In this document: piece by piece, positions 1 to 10,256 of the stretch
How the letters are laid out: each line of letters begins with the position of its first letter
Numbering within the stretch: the stretch's first letter is position 1
Assembly (NCBI RefSeq): GCF_907163085.1
Contig: NZ_CAJQTX010000006.1
Location: 310,001 to 374,000 of the forward strand
Length of the DNA stretch: 64,000 nt
Reading direction: 5' to 3'
Source of the DNA: Candidatus Accumulibacter sp. ACC003
GTDB taxonomy: Bacteria > Pseudomonadota > Gammaproteobacteria > Burkholderiales > Rhodocyclaceae
Notes under the pieces: model-generated
Seen by the model: the letters and a program-made list of their open reading frames with translations, nothing else
Database searches by the model: none
Told to the model about the DNA's origin: nothing
Position numbers and translations under genes: made by a program

Positions 1-872
1 ATGATCTTCGCTGCGAGGAGTTCCGGATTGATCGTGTCCTTGTTGCTCTGCAGGAAGCTTTCGAACCCGACTACGTCCTGCCGCATCATCTTGAAAACCC
101 CAAAACTGCCGTTCCTCCCGAGCTGCGGTGGTTCTGGGAGGTAATAATTCTCAGCCTCTTCGAGGAGCACGAACAACCATGGCTCGCACGGCTCTTGGTG
201 GTCGGGTTGAGTGGGTTCCGGTCCGCCGCGAATGGTCGGCGTACTGATAGCATCCACATAGCCGAAGTGAACTTTTGGCACGGGTACCGGTTTGCCGTCC
301 TGAATTTCGAGGAGGGCCATGCCATCGCCGTGCCAGAGCTGCTCGAACGCACCTCCCTGCTCGAACAGAGCGGTAAGCCGCAGGGCGTAGCTTCGCAGCG
401 CTTCAAAGCTCAAGGCGTGCAGCGTCACCATGACGTGGTCGCTTCCGGTTCCGAACCCGCCGATCCAGTGCTCCGGCGCATTGAGTCCCTTGTCGCCAAC
501 CCGCTCGGCGCGCTGCGCCGCCCCCTCAACGAACGCCGTGAAGGACTTGAACGAAAGGGCAGGAACGCGATCGCTTACTTCGAGTGCCACTAACCCAGGC
601 CACGTGATGCCCACATTGAGGCAATAGTCCGGTCTGCGGCACGGGCTTGCCGACGGGTCATCGCCCGGCCCCGGCGCGAACCCGACCTGCCACTCTTCGG
701 CAGTCGTGACCTGCGGGGCATCCTTTTCCTCGCCACTTACCAGCCGCCCGAGTAAGGCGCGCGCTGCCGCGGGCGTCTTCACCTTCAGCAGGTAGTATCG
801 CACCATTGGCATGCGATACCCGCGCAGTATCAAGCCTTGAATGTCTTCGAGATCGAGCTTGCTCGTGCTCAT
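1..872 (-). CDS. DyP-type peroxidase-like protein, C-terminus beyond window edge
   Basis: The reading frame is open from an ATG at 872 to the window edge, giving about 290 residues without a stop. Family features seen: an opening DIQG.ILRGY motif (about residues 9-18), a VTTAEEW motif, LNVGITWPGL, then HFGYVDAISTPTIRG, and near the edge NGSFGVFKMMRQDV...ELLAAK. These match the order in DyP-type haem peroxidases, which oxidise dyes and phenolic compounds with H2O2. The proximal-histidine part lies outside the window. Oddity: the usual GxxDG catalytic motif reads GYVDA, so the aspartate is kept but the following glycine is not. The start lies 5 bases after the stop of the preceding minus-strand gene, so the three genes probably form one operon. 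The family assignment is firm; peroxidase activity is uncertain. Confidence 0.8.
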   Translation of the reverse strand, partial: MSTSKLDLEDIQGLILRGYRMPMVRYYLLKVKTPAAARALLGRLVSGEEKDAPQVTTAEEWQVGFAPGPGDDPSASPCRRPDYCLNVGITWPGLVALEVSDRVPALSFKSFTAFVEGAAQRAERVGDKGLNAPEHWIGGFGTGSDHVMVTLHALSFEALRSYALRLTALFEQGGAFEQLWHGDGMALLEIQDGKPVPVPKVHFGYVDAISTPTIRGGPEPTQPDHQEPCEPWLFVLLEEAENYYLPEPPQLGRNGSFGVFKMMRQDVVGFESFLQSNKDTINPELLAAKI

Positions 873-877
873 GGCAT

Positions 878-1309
878 TCACCGATGCTCCGCCATGGCCA
901 ATGTCTTGATGTCGCCAACGCTCAAGTTCGGATAGGCGCTGTAGAAGGCTAGCGGCTCGATATTGTGCGCCTTAACCCATTCGAGCAACGCTTCTGCATT
1001 CTTCGCGACCGGCGTCGGCGGAGGGTCAACAACGTGAGCGAAAATGGTGTCGAAGATTGGGCCGAGATGCTTGGTGAAATCCATGACGTAGTCCCGCAAC
1101 TCGCCGTCATACTCGCTCACAAAGGCGAGTGTCGTTTCGCCCAGAACGACGAATCGCGCGAAGTGCAATGTGCCGATGATATCTGCCGCGTCGAACAGCT
1201 TGGGAATCAGCGGAGGCAGCGTTAGCGCCAGGGTTTGCATGTCGGAGGCCGACTTGACTGGAAAAATCAGGAAGAAAGGTGATTGAACGTTACCGTCTAC
1301 GGTGCCCAT
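878..1309 (-). CDS. Single-domain protein related to the downstream DyP-like gene cluster
   Basis: This 143-residue protein consists of one copy of a domain that also occurs twice in the next gene upstream. Shared landmarks are GTLHFARFVVL, a YDGELRDY stretch, LGPIFD, a DPPPTP turn and a C-terminal W..AHN...P..FY..YP element. The HFARFVVL...YDG pattern resembles the ferredoxin-like lobes of DyP/EthD-type proteins, but I cannot name the family. No signal peptide or membrane segment is visible. It lies between the two-domain gene and the DyP-like peroxidase gene on the same strand with short gaps, which suggests co-expression and perhaps a shared complex. Function is not assigned. Confidence 0.65.
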   Translation of the reverse strand: MGTVDGNVQSPFFLIFPVKSASDMQTLALTLPPLIPKLFDAADIIGTLHFARFVVLGETTLAFVSEYDGELRDYVMDFTKHLGPIFDTIFAHVVDPPPTPVAKNAEALLEWVKAHNIEPLAFYSAYPNLSVGDIKTLAMAEHR

Positions 1310-1378
1310 GATCTCTCCATGCCAGGCCGAAGGGTTGGTTTTCGCACAGCGCGGCTGCAGCGGGCCGTCGCAATCGCA

Positions 1379-2236
1379 CTAGCCGGGAAGGAGCGCGTTC
1401 ACGTCTTGCACGGTCAACCCGGGATAGGCCTTATAGAACCCGATCGGTTGCAGGTCGCGTGCTGCCACCCACTCGGCCAACGCATCGGCATTCTTTGCGC
1501 TTGGCGTGGGTGGCGGGTCGATGACAAACTTGAACAAAAGGTCGAAGATCGGCCCGAGCTTCTCCGCAAAATCCTGGATGTACTTGTCGAAGGGACCGTC
1601 GTAGACGGTGAAGAAGCCCAGCTTGCTGTCCTCGAGCGGAACGAAGTGGGCGAAATGCAACGTTCCAACCGTATCCGACCCATTGACCAGCGTGGAGCCT
1701 GCCACGCGAAATACCACCTGTTCCAACGCGAGCTCGGCCACCTTCCCCTTGAGCGGCATGATGACCAGGAATGGAAGCTGCTCGCTCGCACCGGTAACAC
1801 CCGCCGCCGCCGCTTGGGACTTGATTTCTCGCACTGTGGCGGTCGGATTGGACGTATACACAGCGACAGGGTCCAGCGCATGCGCACGTGTCCATTGGAT
1901 GAATGCGTCGGCATTGTCGGCCACGGGCGCGGGCGGCGGGCTCTCCAGGCAGCCGAGTATGGCGTCAAATACCGGCCCAGCTTGCTTGGCGAGATGTCCA
2001 AGGAACTCCGCGACTTCCCCGTCGATGTCGGCGAGAAACAGCAGGGTCTTGTCGCTCAACACGACGAACCGGGAGTAATGCACGGTGCCGGCGGCCTCTG
2101 TCGCCTCGAGCAGTGCAGGCATCAATGGGGGCAACTTGTCTGCCAGCGACTTCGCGTCCGATGGCGATTTTATCGGGAATGCGATCGTGACGTGATTTTG
2201 CACGCCAGACCGGCCGGCAACAGCCAACTTACTCAT
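1379..2236 (-). CDS. Two-domain repeat protein of the DyP-like cluster
   Basis: This 285-residue protein contains two tandem copies of the domain seen singly in the following gene. Copy one carries GTVHYSRFVVL, LLFLADIDGE, AGPVFD and ESPPPAP. Copy two carries GTLHFAHFVPL, GFFTVYDGPFDKY, LGPIFD and DPPPTP. Each copy ends with a W..A......P...Y element. The second copy is closer to the single-domain neighbour than to the first copy, which points to local duplication. The start at 2236 was chosen because the domain begins within 15 residues of it. It is the first gene of the three-gene minus-strand cluster that ends in the DyP-like peroxidase. Function unknown; an accessory or substrate-binding role is only inference. 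Confidence 0.65.
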   Translation of the reverse strand: MSKLAVAGRSGVQNHVTIAFPIKSPSDAKSLADKLPPLMPALLEATEAAGTVHYSRFVVLSDKTLLFLADIDGEVAEFLGHLAKQAGPVFDAILGCLESPPPAPVADNADAFIQWTRAHALDPVAVYTSNPTATVREIKSQAAAAGVTGASEQLPFLVIMPLKGKVAELALEQVVFRVAGSTLVNGSDTVGTLHFAHFVPLEDSKLGFFTVYDGPFDKYIQDFAEKLGPIFDLLFKFVIDPPPTPSAKNADALAEWVAARDLQPIGFYKAYPGLTVQDVNALLPG

Positions 2237-3148
2237 GCGAGCATCCTTCCTTGTCAGAGTGTTCGGCGTGGGCAGGGTGCATTCTCAACGTGCCAGAGTC
2301 CGCACAACGACTGTTCAATGATCGCCCATGGATTCAATAATAGAGGCAGGTGCCAGCCGTTGTCGACGAAAGCCTTCTCGTCGTTGCGATGTTCTTTGCG
2401 GCATTCGGGGCCGTGATCAAGTCCGTCGGAGATCGTGGACCGTGCGGCCCAATGACTTTGGGGCCCTTTAAGCAATTTGTTGTTCAATTAGGAGGACCCC
2501 TATGGGTCCCTATGGTCAACCCCTTCACCGCGCTGGTACTGCTCCACCACCACTTCTCAGCGAGAAAGAGCGCTTTGGAGGCAGAACTCAAATGGCCGGT
2601 CGTGGCCGAGACTTGCCTGATGTTGTACTGACCTGACTGGCCGTTCCCGCTGCATTGCCGCCATTGACGCCAAGAGCCTGAACGGCAGCAACGGGTCGAT
2701 TCCTGCCAGTGGCCTGAAGAATCTGAACGACTGCTCTCAGTCAGATCCGGCCTTTGGCGCTCGGCCTCAGCAGTAACTGGTCTGGCTGGCCGCTTGTGGT
2801 TTGGGAGCGGCCACTGAGTTGTCGTGGTTTGGTGACGGCAATCGACCCATACCCGCCTGATGCATTTATCATCCTCAATGGCGGCTTACTGATCATACAG
2901 CTGCCGGTCACGACCATCTGGGTCCTCGGCCGGAGCGGCCGTTGGCGGCACATGGCGTGGACAGCCGCTATAGCGCCTTGACCGGACGTACGGGAAGAAC
3001 TTGCGCCGAACGGCTGCCCCGATCTTTTCGCTACGCCCAGATCCGACCCGTATGGAAAACTTTGCAAGGGTCGTTAAGAGACAACCGAGCCGTGAAGGAT
3101 TTCGAGCGGCAACGGCTGCCTCCCGCGAGCAAGCGATTCACCCACCCA
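2237..3148. other. 912-bp gene gap
   Basis: No convincing gene was found on either strand. The short open frames here have no recognisable motif, and none has a good ribosome binding site. The upstream signals of the minus-strand peroxidase cluster should lie near 2240-2330. The segment around 2640-3060 looks like decayed sequence. Confidence 0.5.
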
Positions 3149-4561
3149 CTACAAGGCGATTGTAAGTACCTTGTCGTCGCCGGTGAAGCGTTTGCCGCCG
3201 ACTGATTTACGCGACTGAAAGAAGCTGCCGCCGAGAAAATAGACGGTGAGCGCGCTCATATCCCAGTTGTCACCGGAAATGCCGCCGCCGAAGGTCGTGC
3301 TGACGATGAGCCTGCGAATCTGATCCTTGCGCACGGCGCGTTGCAGAACGATCTGGGCGAACTCATTGGAGCCCGGACCCCAGCGCGCGTTGAGGTTGAT
3401 GTTGCGGTAGGTCTGCTGCGTGCCGTCGGCCAAAACAACGACCAGGTCGACATTGTCATTGCCACCGCGCAAATCATCCGGCCCCGTGGCGAACTGAAGA
3501 ACCACCTCGTACACCAGCTCGTCATTGGGGTACTTGGTGCTGCGCACCGCTGGTGGCCGGCGAACCTGGTAGTTCTTGTCCACGAAGTAGGTGCGGTACT
3601 GCACGTCCGGCTGATCCTTGGGGCAAAAAACCTGGCGCGAGCGGTCGGCAATGTACGTGCGCACAACGCCGGCCCGGTTCGGGTCATAGACGTAGATTTC
3701 GAAATCTTCAAGGTAGGGGCCCAGATCACACTTGTAGCGCCCCAGTTTGTAGCCGATGGCGATCACCTGATGACCCAGGTCGCCGACGCTCTTCAAGCAG
3801 AGGACGCAGGGCTTTCCTTGGTCGATGAACTGCCGCATTTCGCCGATGCGACCCGCCGAAATTCCCCAGTTGAAAAATTCCGTATTGCGCGCGCCGAAGG
3901 GGTTTAAGTAGACCTCGGCCCATTTGTCGAGATTGCTGGTCAGCGATTCCACCTGTCGATCATAGAGATACCGCCGCAAGGCGGTATTGGAGGCTGGGCG
4001 GAAGGGCTGGTCGGGAACCGGAATGTTCAAGAAGTAGTAATCAAGCGCGGCATAGCTCATGCCACCGCACAGCGCGTCGGTCTGGATGTTGAGTGCCGGA
4101 AAGACGTCGTTCTTGAAACCGTCATTCTGGAACCTGAACCCGTGCACGTCGGGTGCAAACATCTTGCCGCGTACCGCGATTTCTTCAAAAGTTTCCCATT
4201 GCCCCGCTTTCGGCCGATTGGCGATCAAGGGCAGGGTGCCGCCGTTCTCCGCGCACAAATACTTGCCGTTGGCCAAGGCACGATACGCGTATCGACCAGG
4301 CGCGACGGGAATCTTCTCGAAGGTTTCCCACTGCCCCACCCGGTCACGGTTGGCGATCAGGGGGTCGGCGCCACCGGTTTCGGCGCAGACATACTTGCCA
4401 TTGACCATCGCCCGTAGAGCGACCCGGTTGTTGCCGAGGTCGATCAAGTCGAAGGTCTCCCACTCGGCCACCGCGTCGCGGTTGGCGATAAGCGATTTCG
4501 CGCCGGCATTTTCGGCACAAACGAACTTGCCGTTGGCCATCGATTTCAGTGCAATTAACAT
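3149..4561 (-). CDS. Fascin-like repeat protein with papain/C39-like peptidase domain and beta-rich C-terminal domain
   Basis: The protein has about 470 residues. Residues 1-130 hold three repeats of the pattern LRA.(A/V)NGKYVCAE..G...LIANR...WE.F, typical of beta-trefoil fascin/actin-crosslinking-like folds. A middle region has DALCGGMSYAALDY (candidate nucleophile Cys), GHQVIAIGY (candidate His) and VYDPN, the order seen in papain/C39-like peptidases. The last 130 residues contain DDLRGGNDNVDL and TTFGGGISGDNWDM, a PLAT-like or carbohydrate-binding-like module. I chose the start MLIALKSMANG because a GGAGA ribosome binding site precedes it; an upstream ATG would add 38 residues unlike the family. 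No signal peptide is visible. The catalytic assignment is inference; it could be a non-enzymatic fold. Confidence 0.65.
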   Translation of the reverse strand: MLIALKSMANGKFVCAENAGAKSLIANRDAVAEWETFDLIDLGNNRVALRAMVNGKYVCAETGGADPLIANRDRVGQWETFEKIPVAPGRYAYRALANGKYLCAENGGTLPLIANRPKAGQWETFEEIAVRGKMFAPDVHGFRFQNDGFKNDVFPALNIQTDALCGGMSYAALDYYFLNIPVPDQPFRPASNTALRRYLYDRQVESLTSNLDKWAEVYLNPFGARNTEFFNWGISAGRIGEMRQFIDQGKPCVLCLKSVGDLGHQVIAIGYKLGRYKCDLGPYLEDFEIYVYDPNRAGVVRTYIADRSRQVFCPKDQPDVQYRTYFVDKNYQVRRPPAVRSTKYPNDELVYEVVLQFATGPDDLRGGNDNVDLVVVLADGTQQTYRNINLNARWGPGSNEFAQIVLQRAVRKDQIRRLIVSTTFGGGISGDNWDMSALTVYFLGGSFFQSRKSVGGKRFTGDDKVLTIAL

Positions 4562-5699
<1,138 letters not shown>

Positions 5700-6117
5700 C
5701 GGCTCGTGTTGTGTGGCTAGCCTTTATATGCTCGAGAGTTGCTCCCTCCAGGGCCAGACGGTGCCTGTTCCTTGACGCTCCCCGGAACTGACCCGCTCTT
5801 GCTCACCAAAGCTGACCCATCAAGCGTGACCCAGTGTGCCCTGGTTGAGGTCCGCAGCGATTCCCGGGAGCCGAACTTCGTAGCCCCCCCACGCTCGGTC
5901 GGTAGGCCACGCCGGTTGGCCATGCGTCAGCGGGCGGAAGCCCGGTTGCCCGCTCTGCTGATCGCGCGCTGAAGCCCCCCTTCGCCAAGCTCGCCGCGTC
6001 CGCCCAGTTCGCCCGCCGCCAGGTTGCGCTCAAGCCTCGCCGGATCTCCGGCAGCGCGACAGGAAGCACGGCACAGGCCCATTCTTCCCGCACGACGTCG
6101 TGTGGGGAGAAACCGTC
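5700..6117. other. Leader region of the IS21-like element
   Basis: No gene was found. The left end of the ParB-carrying IS21-like element should lie here, but I could not fix its terminal repeat by eye. A ribosome binding site (GGGGAGA) at the right end serves the first gene of the element. Confidence 0.4.
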
Positions 6118-6468
6118 ATGGAATTCCGACAGTGCGAGGCGTGTCGTCAGCCGTTCCGGCCGCGTCCGCGGAATCCCGACCAATGCTTTTGTTCCGCCGC
6201 CGCGTGCCAGCGCGAACGGCGACGGCGTTGGCAGGCGGCCAAGCGCCAGAGCGATCCCGACTATCGCGAGAACCAGAAGCGTGCGCAGAAGGCCTGGGCG
6301 GAGCGTCACCCCGACTACTGGCGCACGTATCGAGATCAGCATCCGGAGTACGTCGCACGCAATCGGGCCCGGCAGCGGGAACGTGCGCCCGCCCCGACCG
6401 GCGTTGCAAAGATGGACGCGTGGATGGTCGAAATCACCGTTATTTCAGCCGGTTGCGCCTCGCCATGA
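6118..6468 (+). CDS. Small cysteine-rich (zinc-motif) protein of the IS21-like element
   Basis: The product has 116 residues. The N-terminus has a CEAC pair (CxxC) and, about 20 residues on, CFCSAAAC, which looks like a small zinc-binding knuckle. A basic helix follows (QRERRRRWQAAKRQ), then HPDYWRTYRDQHPEYVARNRAR. The start was chosen at 6118 because a strong GGGGAGA site precedes it. The same protein, without its cysteine part, is found again at 20617-20760 next to the second ParB-like copy, so it is an accessory gene of the element rather than a chance ORF. A DNA-binding or regulatory role for transposition is inference from the zinc motif and basic stretch. Confidence 0.65.
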   Translation: MEFRQCEACRQPFRPRPRNPDQCFCSAAACQRERRRRWQAAKRQSDPDYRENQKRAQKAWAERHPDYWRTYRDQHPEYVARNRARQRERAPAPTGVAKMDAWMVEITVISAGCASP

Positions 6469-6554
6469 GGCCCCTGCCGCGGCTTGCAAAGAGAGGACTC
6501 GATCGCCTTGCGGTGGCCGCCTCGCTAAGCTGGATGCCATAGGAGGTCAAGCGC

Positions 6555-7550
6555 ATGGATCACACGGCCGCTACGGCTCAGACTCTGGATTTGCACCGCC
6601 TGGAGTTGCGCTACGCCGATCTTCGCGTGCTGGATACGGCGGCGATCACGCGTCTGGCCCAGTCGATCGCGGTCAATGGCCAGCTCGTCCCGTGCATCGC
6701 GGTCGCCGGCGAGGGAAACTCGGCGATCCTGCTCGACGGCTATCGACGCGTCGCCGCGTTACGGCAACTCGGCCGGGATACGGCCGAGGTCGAATGCTGG
6801 GACGGCGATCCGGTGCAAGGCCTGCTGGGCGTGTTGGCACGAACCCGCAGCCGCGCGTTTGCGCCGATCGAAGAAGCGCTGCTGCTGCGCGAACTGATCG
6901 CCAGCGGCCCCCTGAGCCAGCATGAAATCGCCCGCCGCTGCGGCCGCGACGTGAGCTGGGTCAGTCGCCGCCTGCAACTGGTGACGGTCCTCTCGGACGC
7001 GGTGTTGACGGCGATACGCCAGGGAAAGGTCTCGACCTGGGCGGCGGTGCGGATTCTCGGCCCGTTGGCGCGCGCCAACAACACCCATGCCGAACAGCTA
7101 CTGGAGAGTTTGCACACGACGCCGCTGACGACCCGGCAGCTGGCGACCTGGTTCGCGCACTATCAAGGCGCTTCGCGGACGGTGCGCGAGCGGATGGTCG
7201 AGGCGCCGCAACTGTTGCTCAATTCGCTGACCGCCAAGGCCGACGAGAAGAGCGCCGAGCGCCTGCACCAGGGTCCAGAAGGCGAGGTGCTGGCCGACAT
7301 CCGCATTCTCGACGCGGTGGGCGCCCGCTTGACTCGGCGTCTGTTCGCCCTGGCGCCCTCGCCAGCGGAGCTGCCGCCCGCCATCACCGCCGCGGTCGGC
7401 GCTTTGCAATTGGCGCTGGCGTCTCTCCAGTGCCATCTGAGGAAGGTATGCCCCGATGAAATCGCCCGAAATTCATCAAGCCGTGCAGACACTGCATCAG
7501 CAAGGTCTGGCGCTGCGCGAGATCAGCCGGCTCTTGAAGCTCTCGCGTAA
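6555..7550 (+). CDS. ParB-like DNA-binding protein of the IS21-like element
   Basis: The product has 331 residues. Residues 8-105 form a ParB/Srx-type N-terminal domain: paired LELRYADLRV, LAQSIAVNGQLVPCIAV, then LLDGYRRVAALR, where the ParB GxRR box is present. A helix-turn-helix of the ParB/KorB kind follows (LSQHEIARRCGRDVSWVSRRL). A perfect AGGAGGT site lies ahead of the ATG. The C-terminus overlaps the start of istA by 95 bases, which is unusual; the last 30 residues may be an artefact of a lost stop. It is not a chromosome or plasmid partition gene: there is no ParA nearby, and it sits between the zinc-motif gene and the transposase. A second copy lies at 19028-20356. A role in target choice or transposition control is inference. 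Confidence 0.75.
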   Translation: MDHTAATAQTLDLHRLELRYADLRVLDTAAITRLAQSIAVNGQLVPCIAVAGEGNSAILLDGYRRVAALRQLGRDTAEVECWDGDPVQGLLGVLARTRSRAFAPIEEALLLRELIASGPLSQHEIARRCGRDVSWVSRRLQLVTVLSDAVLTAIRQGKVSTWAAVRILGPLARANNTHAEQLLESLHTTPLTTRQLATWFAHYQGASRTVRERMVEAPQLLLNSLTAKADEKSAERLHQGPEGEVLADIRILDAVGARLTRRLFALAPSPAELPPAITAAVGALQLALASLQCHLRKVCPDEIARNSSSRADTASARSGAARDQPALEALA

Positions 7551-8156
7551 CACCGTTCGCCGTATCTTGCGCTCGCCCGTGGCGGCTCCGCCCGATACCG
7601 CAGAGGGTGCGCGGCCAGCCGCGTGCCCGGCGCCTGTCGCGTGCCCGGCGCCGGTTCGGCTGTGGCTGGTCTCGGCCTTCGAGCGCGCGCGCGGCAATGG
7701 GGTGCGGATCCAGGAGATGCTGGCGGCGGAGCTGGACCTGCGTCCGGGCTACAGCACGCTGACCCGCTGGATCCGCGAAGCCGATCTGCGCACGCCGCCG
7801 AAACGCGCCGGCGAATATTACTTCGCCAGGAGATGCAGCACGACACCTCGCCGCATCGCGTGATCCTGGCCGGCAAGCCGCTGACGGCGCAATGCGCGTC
7901 ACTGATCCTGGCGTACTCGCGGCGGCTCTTCGTTCAGTACTTTCCGCGTTTCACGCGTTTCGAAGCCAAGCAGTTCCTGCTCGAAGCCGTCCGTTTCATG
8001 GCCGGCAGCTGCCCGACCTGCGTCATCGACAATACCAGCGTGATCGTCGTCGCCGGGGCCGGCGACGAGGCCGTGTTCGCGCCCGAGATGGTCGCCCTGG
8101 CACGTACGCTGGGCTTCGCTTTCCGCGCGCACGCGGTGAACAAACCCGATCGCAAG
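7456..8156 (+). pseudogene. istA: istA N-terminal part (IS21-family transposase), frameshifted and interrupted
   Basis: The first 125 residues carry an N-terminal helix-turn-helix (LREISRLLKLSRNTVRRIL) and lead to GEYYFA. There a single missing base after 7827 shifts the frame. Restoring it gives EMQHDTSPHRVI, the first catalytic Asp of the DDE core. The second Asp is in CVIDNTSVIV, followed by FAPEMVALARTLGFAFRAHAVNKPDRK. Right after RK (8156) the sequence switches to the inserted serine-recombinase element, and the rest of the protein continues at 11501. The transposase is therefore dead twice over. The start ATG has a GAGGAAG site and overlaps the ParB-like gene. Confidence 0.85.
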
Positions 8157-8177
8157 GAGTGTGCTGCATATTGCACC

Positions 8178-10256
8178 TCATGCGGTATGTGCGGGGAAAC
8201 TTCCCTCGCGGGTGGTTGATTTGCCTGTGGTTTTGCCTTGATGTTGATGCTTGATCGGCGTGTCAGAATCAGGCAGTTCGAAGAGGTAGCCGCCCCTGTC
8301 GTCATACTTGTGCGCTTTGAGCAGGCCGGCGCGGCGCCAGTATTTGAGGGTGTCCGAACAGATGTCGAGACGCTGTGCCATTTCATGCAGGGTCAGCAAG
8401 CCACGTGTCTGCAGGCGATCATGACGACTGGGGAGCGCATAGGCCATTCGGATGTGACGAACCATCAGGCGATGCAAGGGTTTGCCCTCGCCCGAGAGCA
8501 AGCCCTGGCCGTTGAGCAAGGCGGCGATTTCGCCGTCGGTATGATCTTCCAGGAGTCGGTCAATCTCGGCCACCACCTTGGCCGGTGTCTGGCGCAGCAG
8601 CCAGGCCGGCTTGGGCGGGGGAAGGTGTAGCGTGTGCGTCGCACCGCCGTGAAAGCGCACTTGCGCCCGGACCCCGCTCTCCTTGAGCAAGGTGACATCG
8701 GCAATCAGCAGGCGAGCCATGCGTTTGCGCTCCCGGTCAGCCGTATGGGGATCGTTCCACAGTCGCGGGAAGTCTTTCGCCAGCGCCAGGATGGCGGCGC
8801 GCTGCTGGTCGTCGAGCCCGGTCTCGCTCTCGCGCTGTTTGTCGTAGTGCTCCTGGGCCGCCGTCTGGTTGCGCAGCGCCTGGTTCCATTCCGCTTCCAG
8901 CGAGTCGGCGACCAGGCGGTTGTCGGGATCGCAGCGCATATACCGGCGGCGTGCCAGATCGGACTCGTAGCGTGCCCGTTCAACGGCTTGACGGCGCAAG
9001 CGGTCGCTTTCCTCGGAGCGACTCTCCAGTTCCTTCTGCACGGCCAGCGCCACCTCCAGGGTGACCGGGGTCACCGCCTCCACCAGCAAGCGGCCGATGG
9101 CCGCGTCGAGTTCGCCGCCCACGATCTGCTGACAGATAGGTTCGGCATGCGCGACACCGTGGTGCTGACAGAGATAATCCGGCACGCGCCGTGCGCCTTG
9201 CAGGTGATAGCGCACGGTCATGCGATCACCACACTTGGCGCAGATCAGCAATCCCTGTAGCAGCGCCGGCCCTTCACGCGGCGGGCCCCGATCACGCCCC
9301 GCGGCCGGCCCCTGGGTATTGTCACGCAGGATCTGGAGGTTCTGCTCGTACTCGTCCCAGGTGATGTACCCGGGGTGGGCGTCACGAATCAGCGCGATCC
9401 ATTCTTCCGTCGGCAGCCGTTGATGCTGGCAAGAACCGTCGGGCCGTTTGCGTACGCGCGTGCGTCCAAAGCAAAAGGCGCCGGTATAACGCGGATGATG
9501 CAGAAGCCATAGCGCGCGCGAGTGTTCGAGATCAGTCCACAACAGCTCGCCGGTTTGGGGGCCGCGGTAAATCCGGTGCGGGAAGCTCAGCCCTTCGGCA
9601 CGAAAGGCCTTGACCGTCGCCGTCGCCGAGCCGGTGCGCCGAAACGTCCGGAAGAACTGGCGCAGGCTTTCCTGAACACGGACATCGGGATCCAGACGGA
9701 CGCGCCCGGCCGGATCGTAGTCAAAGCCAATCGGCAAGCGCATCTCCAGTTCGCCACGGCGTGCCTTGTTGAGGATGCCGCCGCGTAACCGGGCCCGCAA
9801 GACGTGCAGCTCGGCTTCGCTCATCGTTCCCTTCAGACCGAGCAGCAAGCGATCATTGAAGTGCGCCGGGTCGTACACCCCGTCCTCGTCCAGGATCAGC
9901 GTGTCGGCCAGCGCACAGATTTCCAGGAGGCGGTGCCAGTCGGTCGAATTGCGCGCCAGACGCGACACTTCCAGGCCCATGACGATTCCCGCCCGCCCCA
10001 GACCGACCTCGCTGACCAGATGCTGGAAACCTTCGCGATCCACTGCACTCGCGCCCGATTGCCCGAGATCAGAATCGATGACGATGACTTGATCGAGACG
10101 CCACCCCAGCGCCACGGCCCGCTCGCGCAAAGCATACTGGCGCTTGGTACTCTCGGTATTCTCGAGGACCTGGCGCAGTGTCGACTGGCGCACGTAGAGA
10201 TAGGCATTTCTCTTGAGGTGTCGTGCCTGCACTTTCGCGTGTGTCTCACCCATCAT
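8178..10256 (-). CDS. Large serine recombinase
   Basis: The 692-residue protein has a resolvase-type catalytic domain (residues 15-165). It contains AYLYVRQST with the nucleophilic Ser, DSDLGQSGA, GLEVSRLARN and a regulatory-helix region. A recombinase domain follows, then a zinc ribbon (CAKCGDRM ... YLCQHHG ... C) and a coiled-coil-like charged region. The C-terminus has a MerR-like helix-turn-helix (LTLHEMAQRLDICSDTLKYWRRAGLL). Such enzymes catalyse att-site integration and excision through 2-base staggered cuts. Its ATG overlaps the stop of the small gene before it. Its TGA (8178-8180) overlaps an ATG at 8179-8181, which opens toward the element end and may start the DUF5372 frame in a circular form. 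Confidence 0.9.
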   Translation of the reverse strand: MMGETHAKVQARHLKRNAYLYVRQSTLRQVLENTESTKRQYALRERAVALGWRLDQVIVIDSDLGQSGASAVDREGFQHLVSEVGLGRAGIVMGLEVSRLARNSTDWHRLLEICALADTLILDEDGVYDPAHFNDRLLLGLKGTMSEAELHVLRARLRGGILNKARRGELEMRLPIGFDYDPAGRVRLDPDVRVQESLRQFFRTFRRTGSATATVKAFRAEGLSFPHRIYRGPQTGELLWTDLEHSRALWLLHHPRYTGAFCFGRTRVRKRPDGSCQHQRLPTEEWIALIRDAHPGYITWDEYEQNLQILRDNTQGPAAGRDRGPPREGPALLQGLLICAKCGDRMTVRYHLQGARRVPDYLCQHHGVAHAEPICQQIVGGELDAAIGRLLVEAVTPVTLEVALAVQKELESRSEESDRLRRQAVERARYESDLARRRYMRCDPDNRLVADSLEAEWNQALRNQTAAQEHYDKQRESETGLDDQQRAAILALAKDFPRLWNDPHTADRERKRMARLLIADVTLLKESGVRAQVRFHGGATHTLHLPPPKPAWLLRQTPAKVVAEIDRLLEDHTDGEIAALLNGQGLLSGEGKPLHRLMVRHIRMAYALPSRHDRLQTRGLLTLHEMAQRLDICSDTLKYWRRAGLLKAHKYDDRGGYLFELPDSDTPIKHQHQGKTTGKSTTREGSFPAHTA

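Noticed and set aside
195-593. Plus-strand 132-codon frame near the window start
   Set aside because: It is antisense to the DyP-like peroxidase, which is open across the whole interval and has family motifs.
1283-2416. 377-codon plus-strand frame
   Set aside because: It is antisense to the repeat-domain gene, whose minus-strand protein shows internal domain repeats and family-like motifs.
6555-7550. Plasmid or chromosome partition locus based on the ParB-like protein
   Set aside because: There is no ParA, no parS-like site seen, and the gene is embedded in an IS21-like element.
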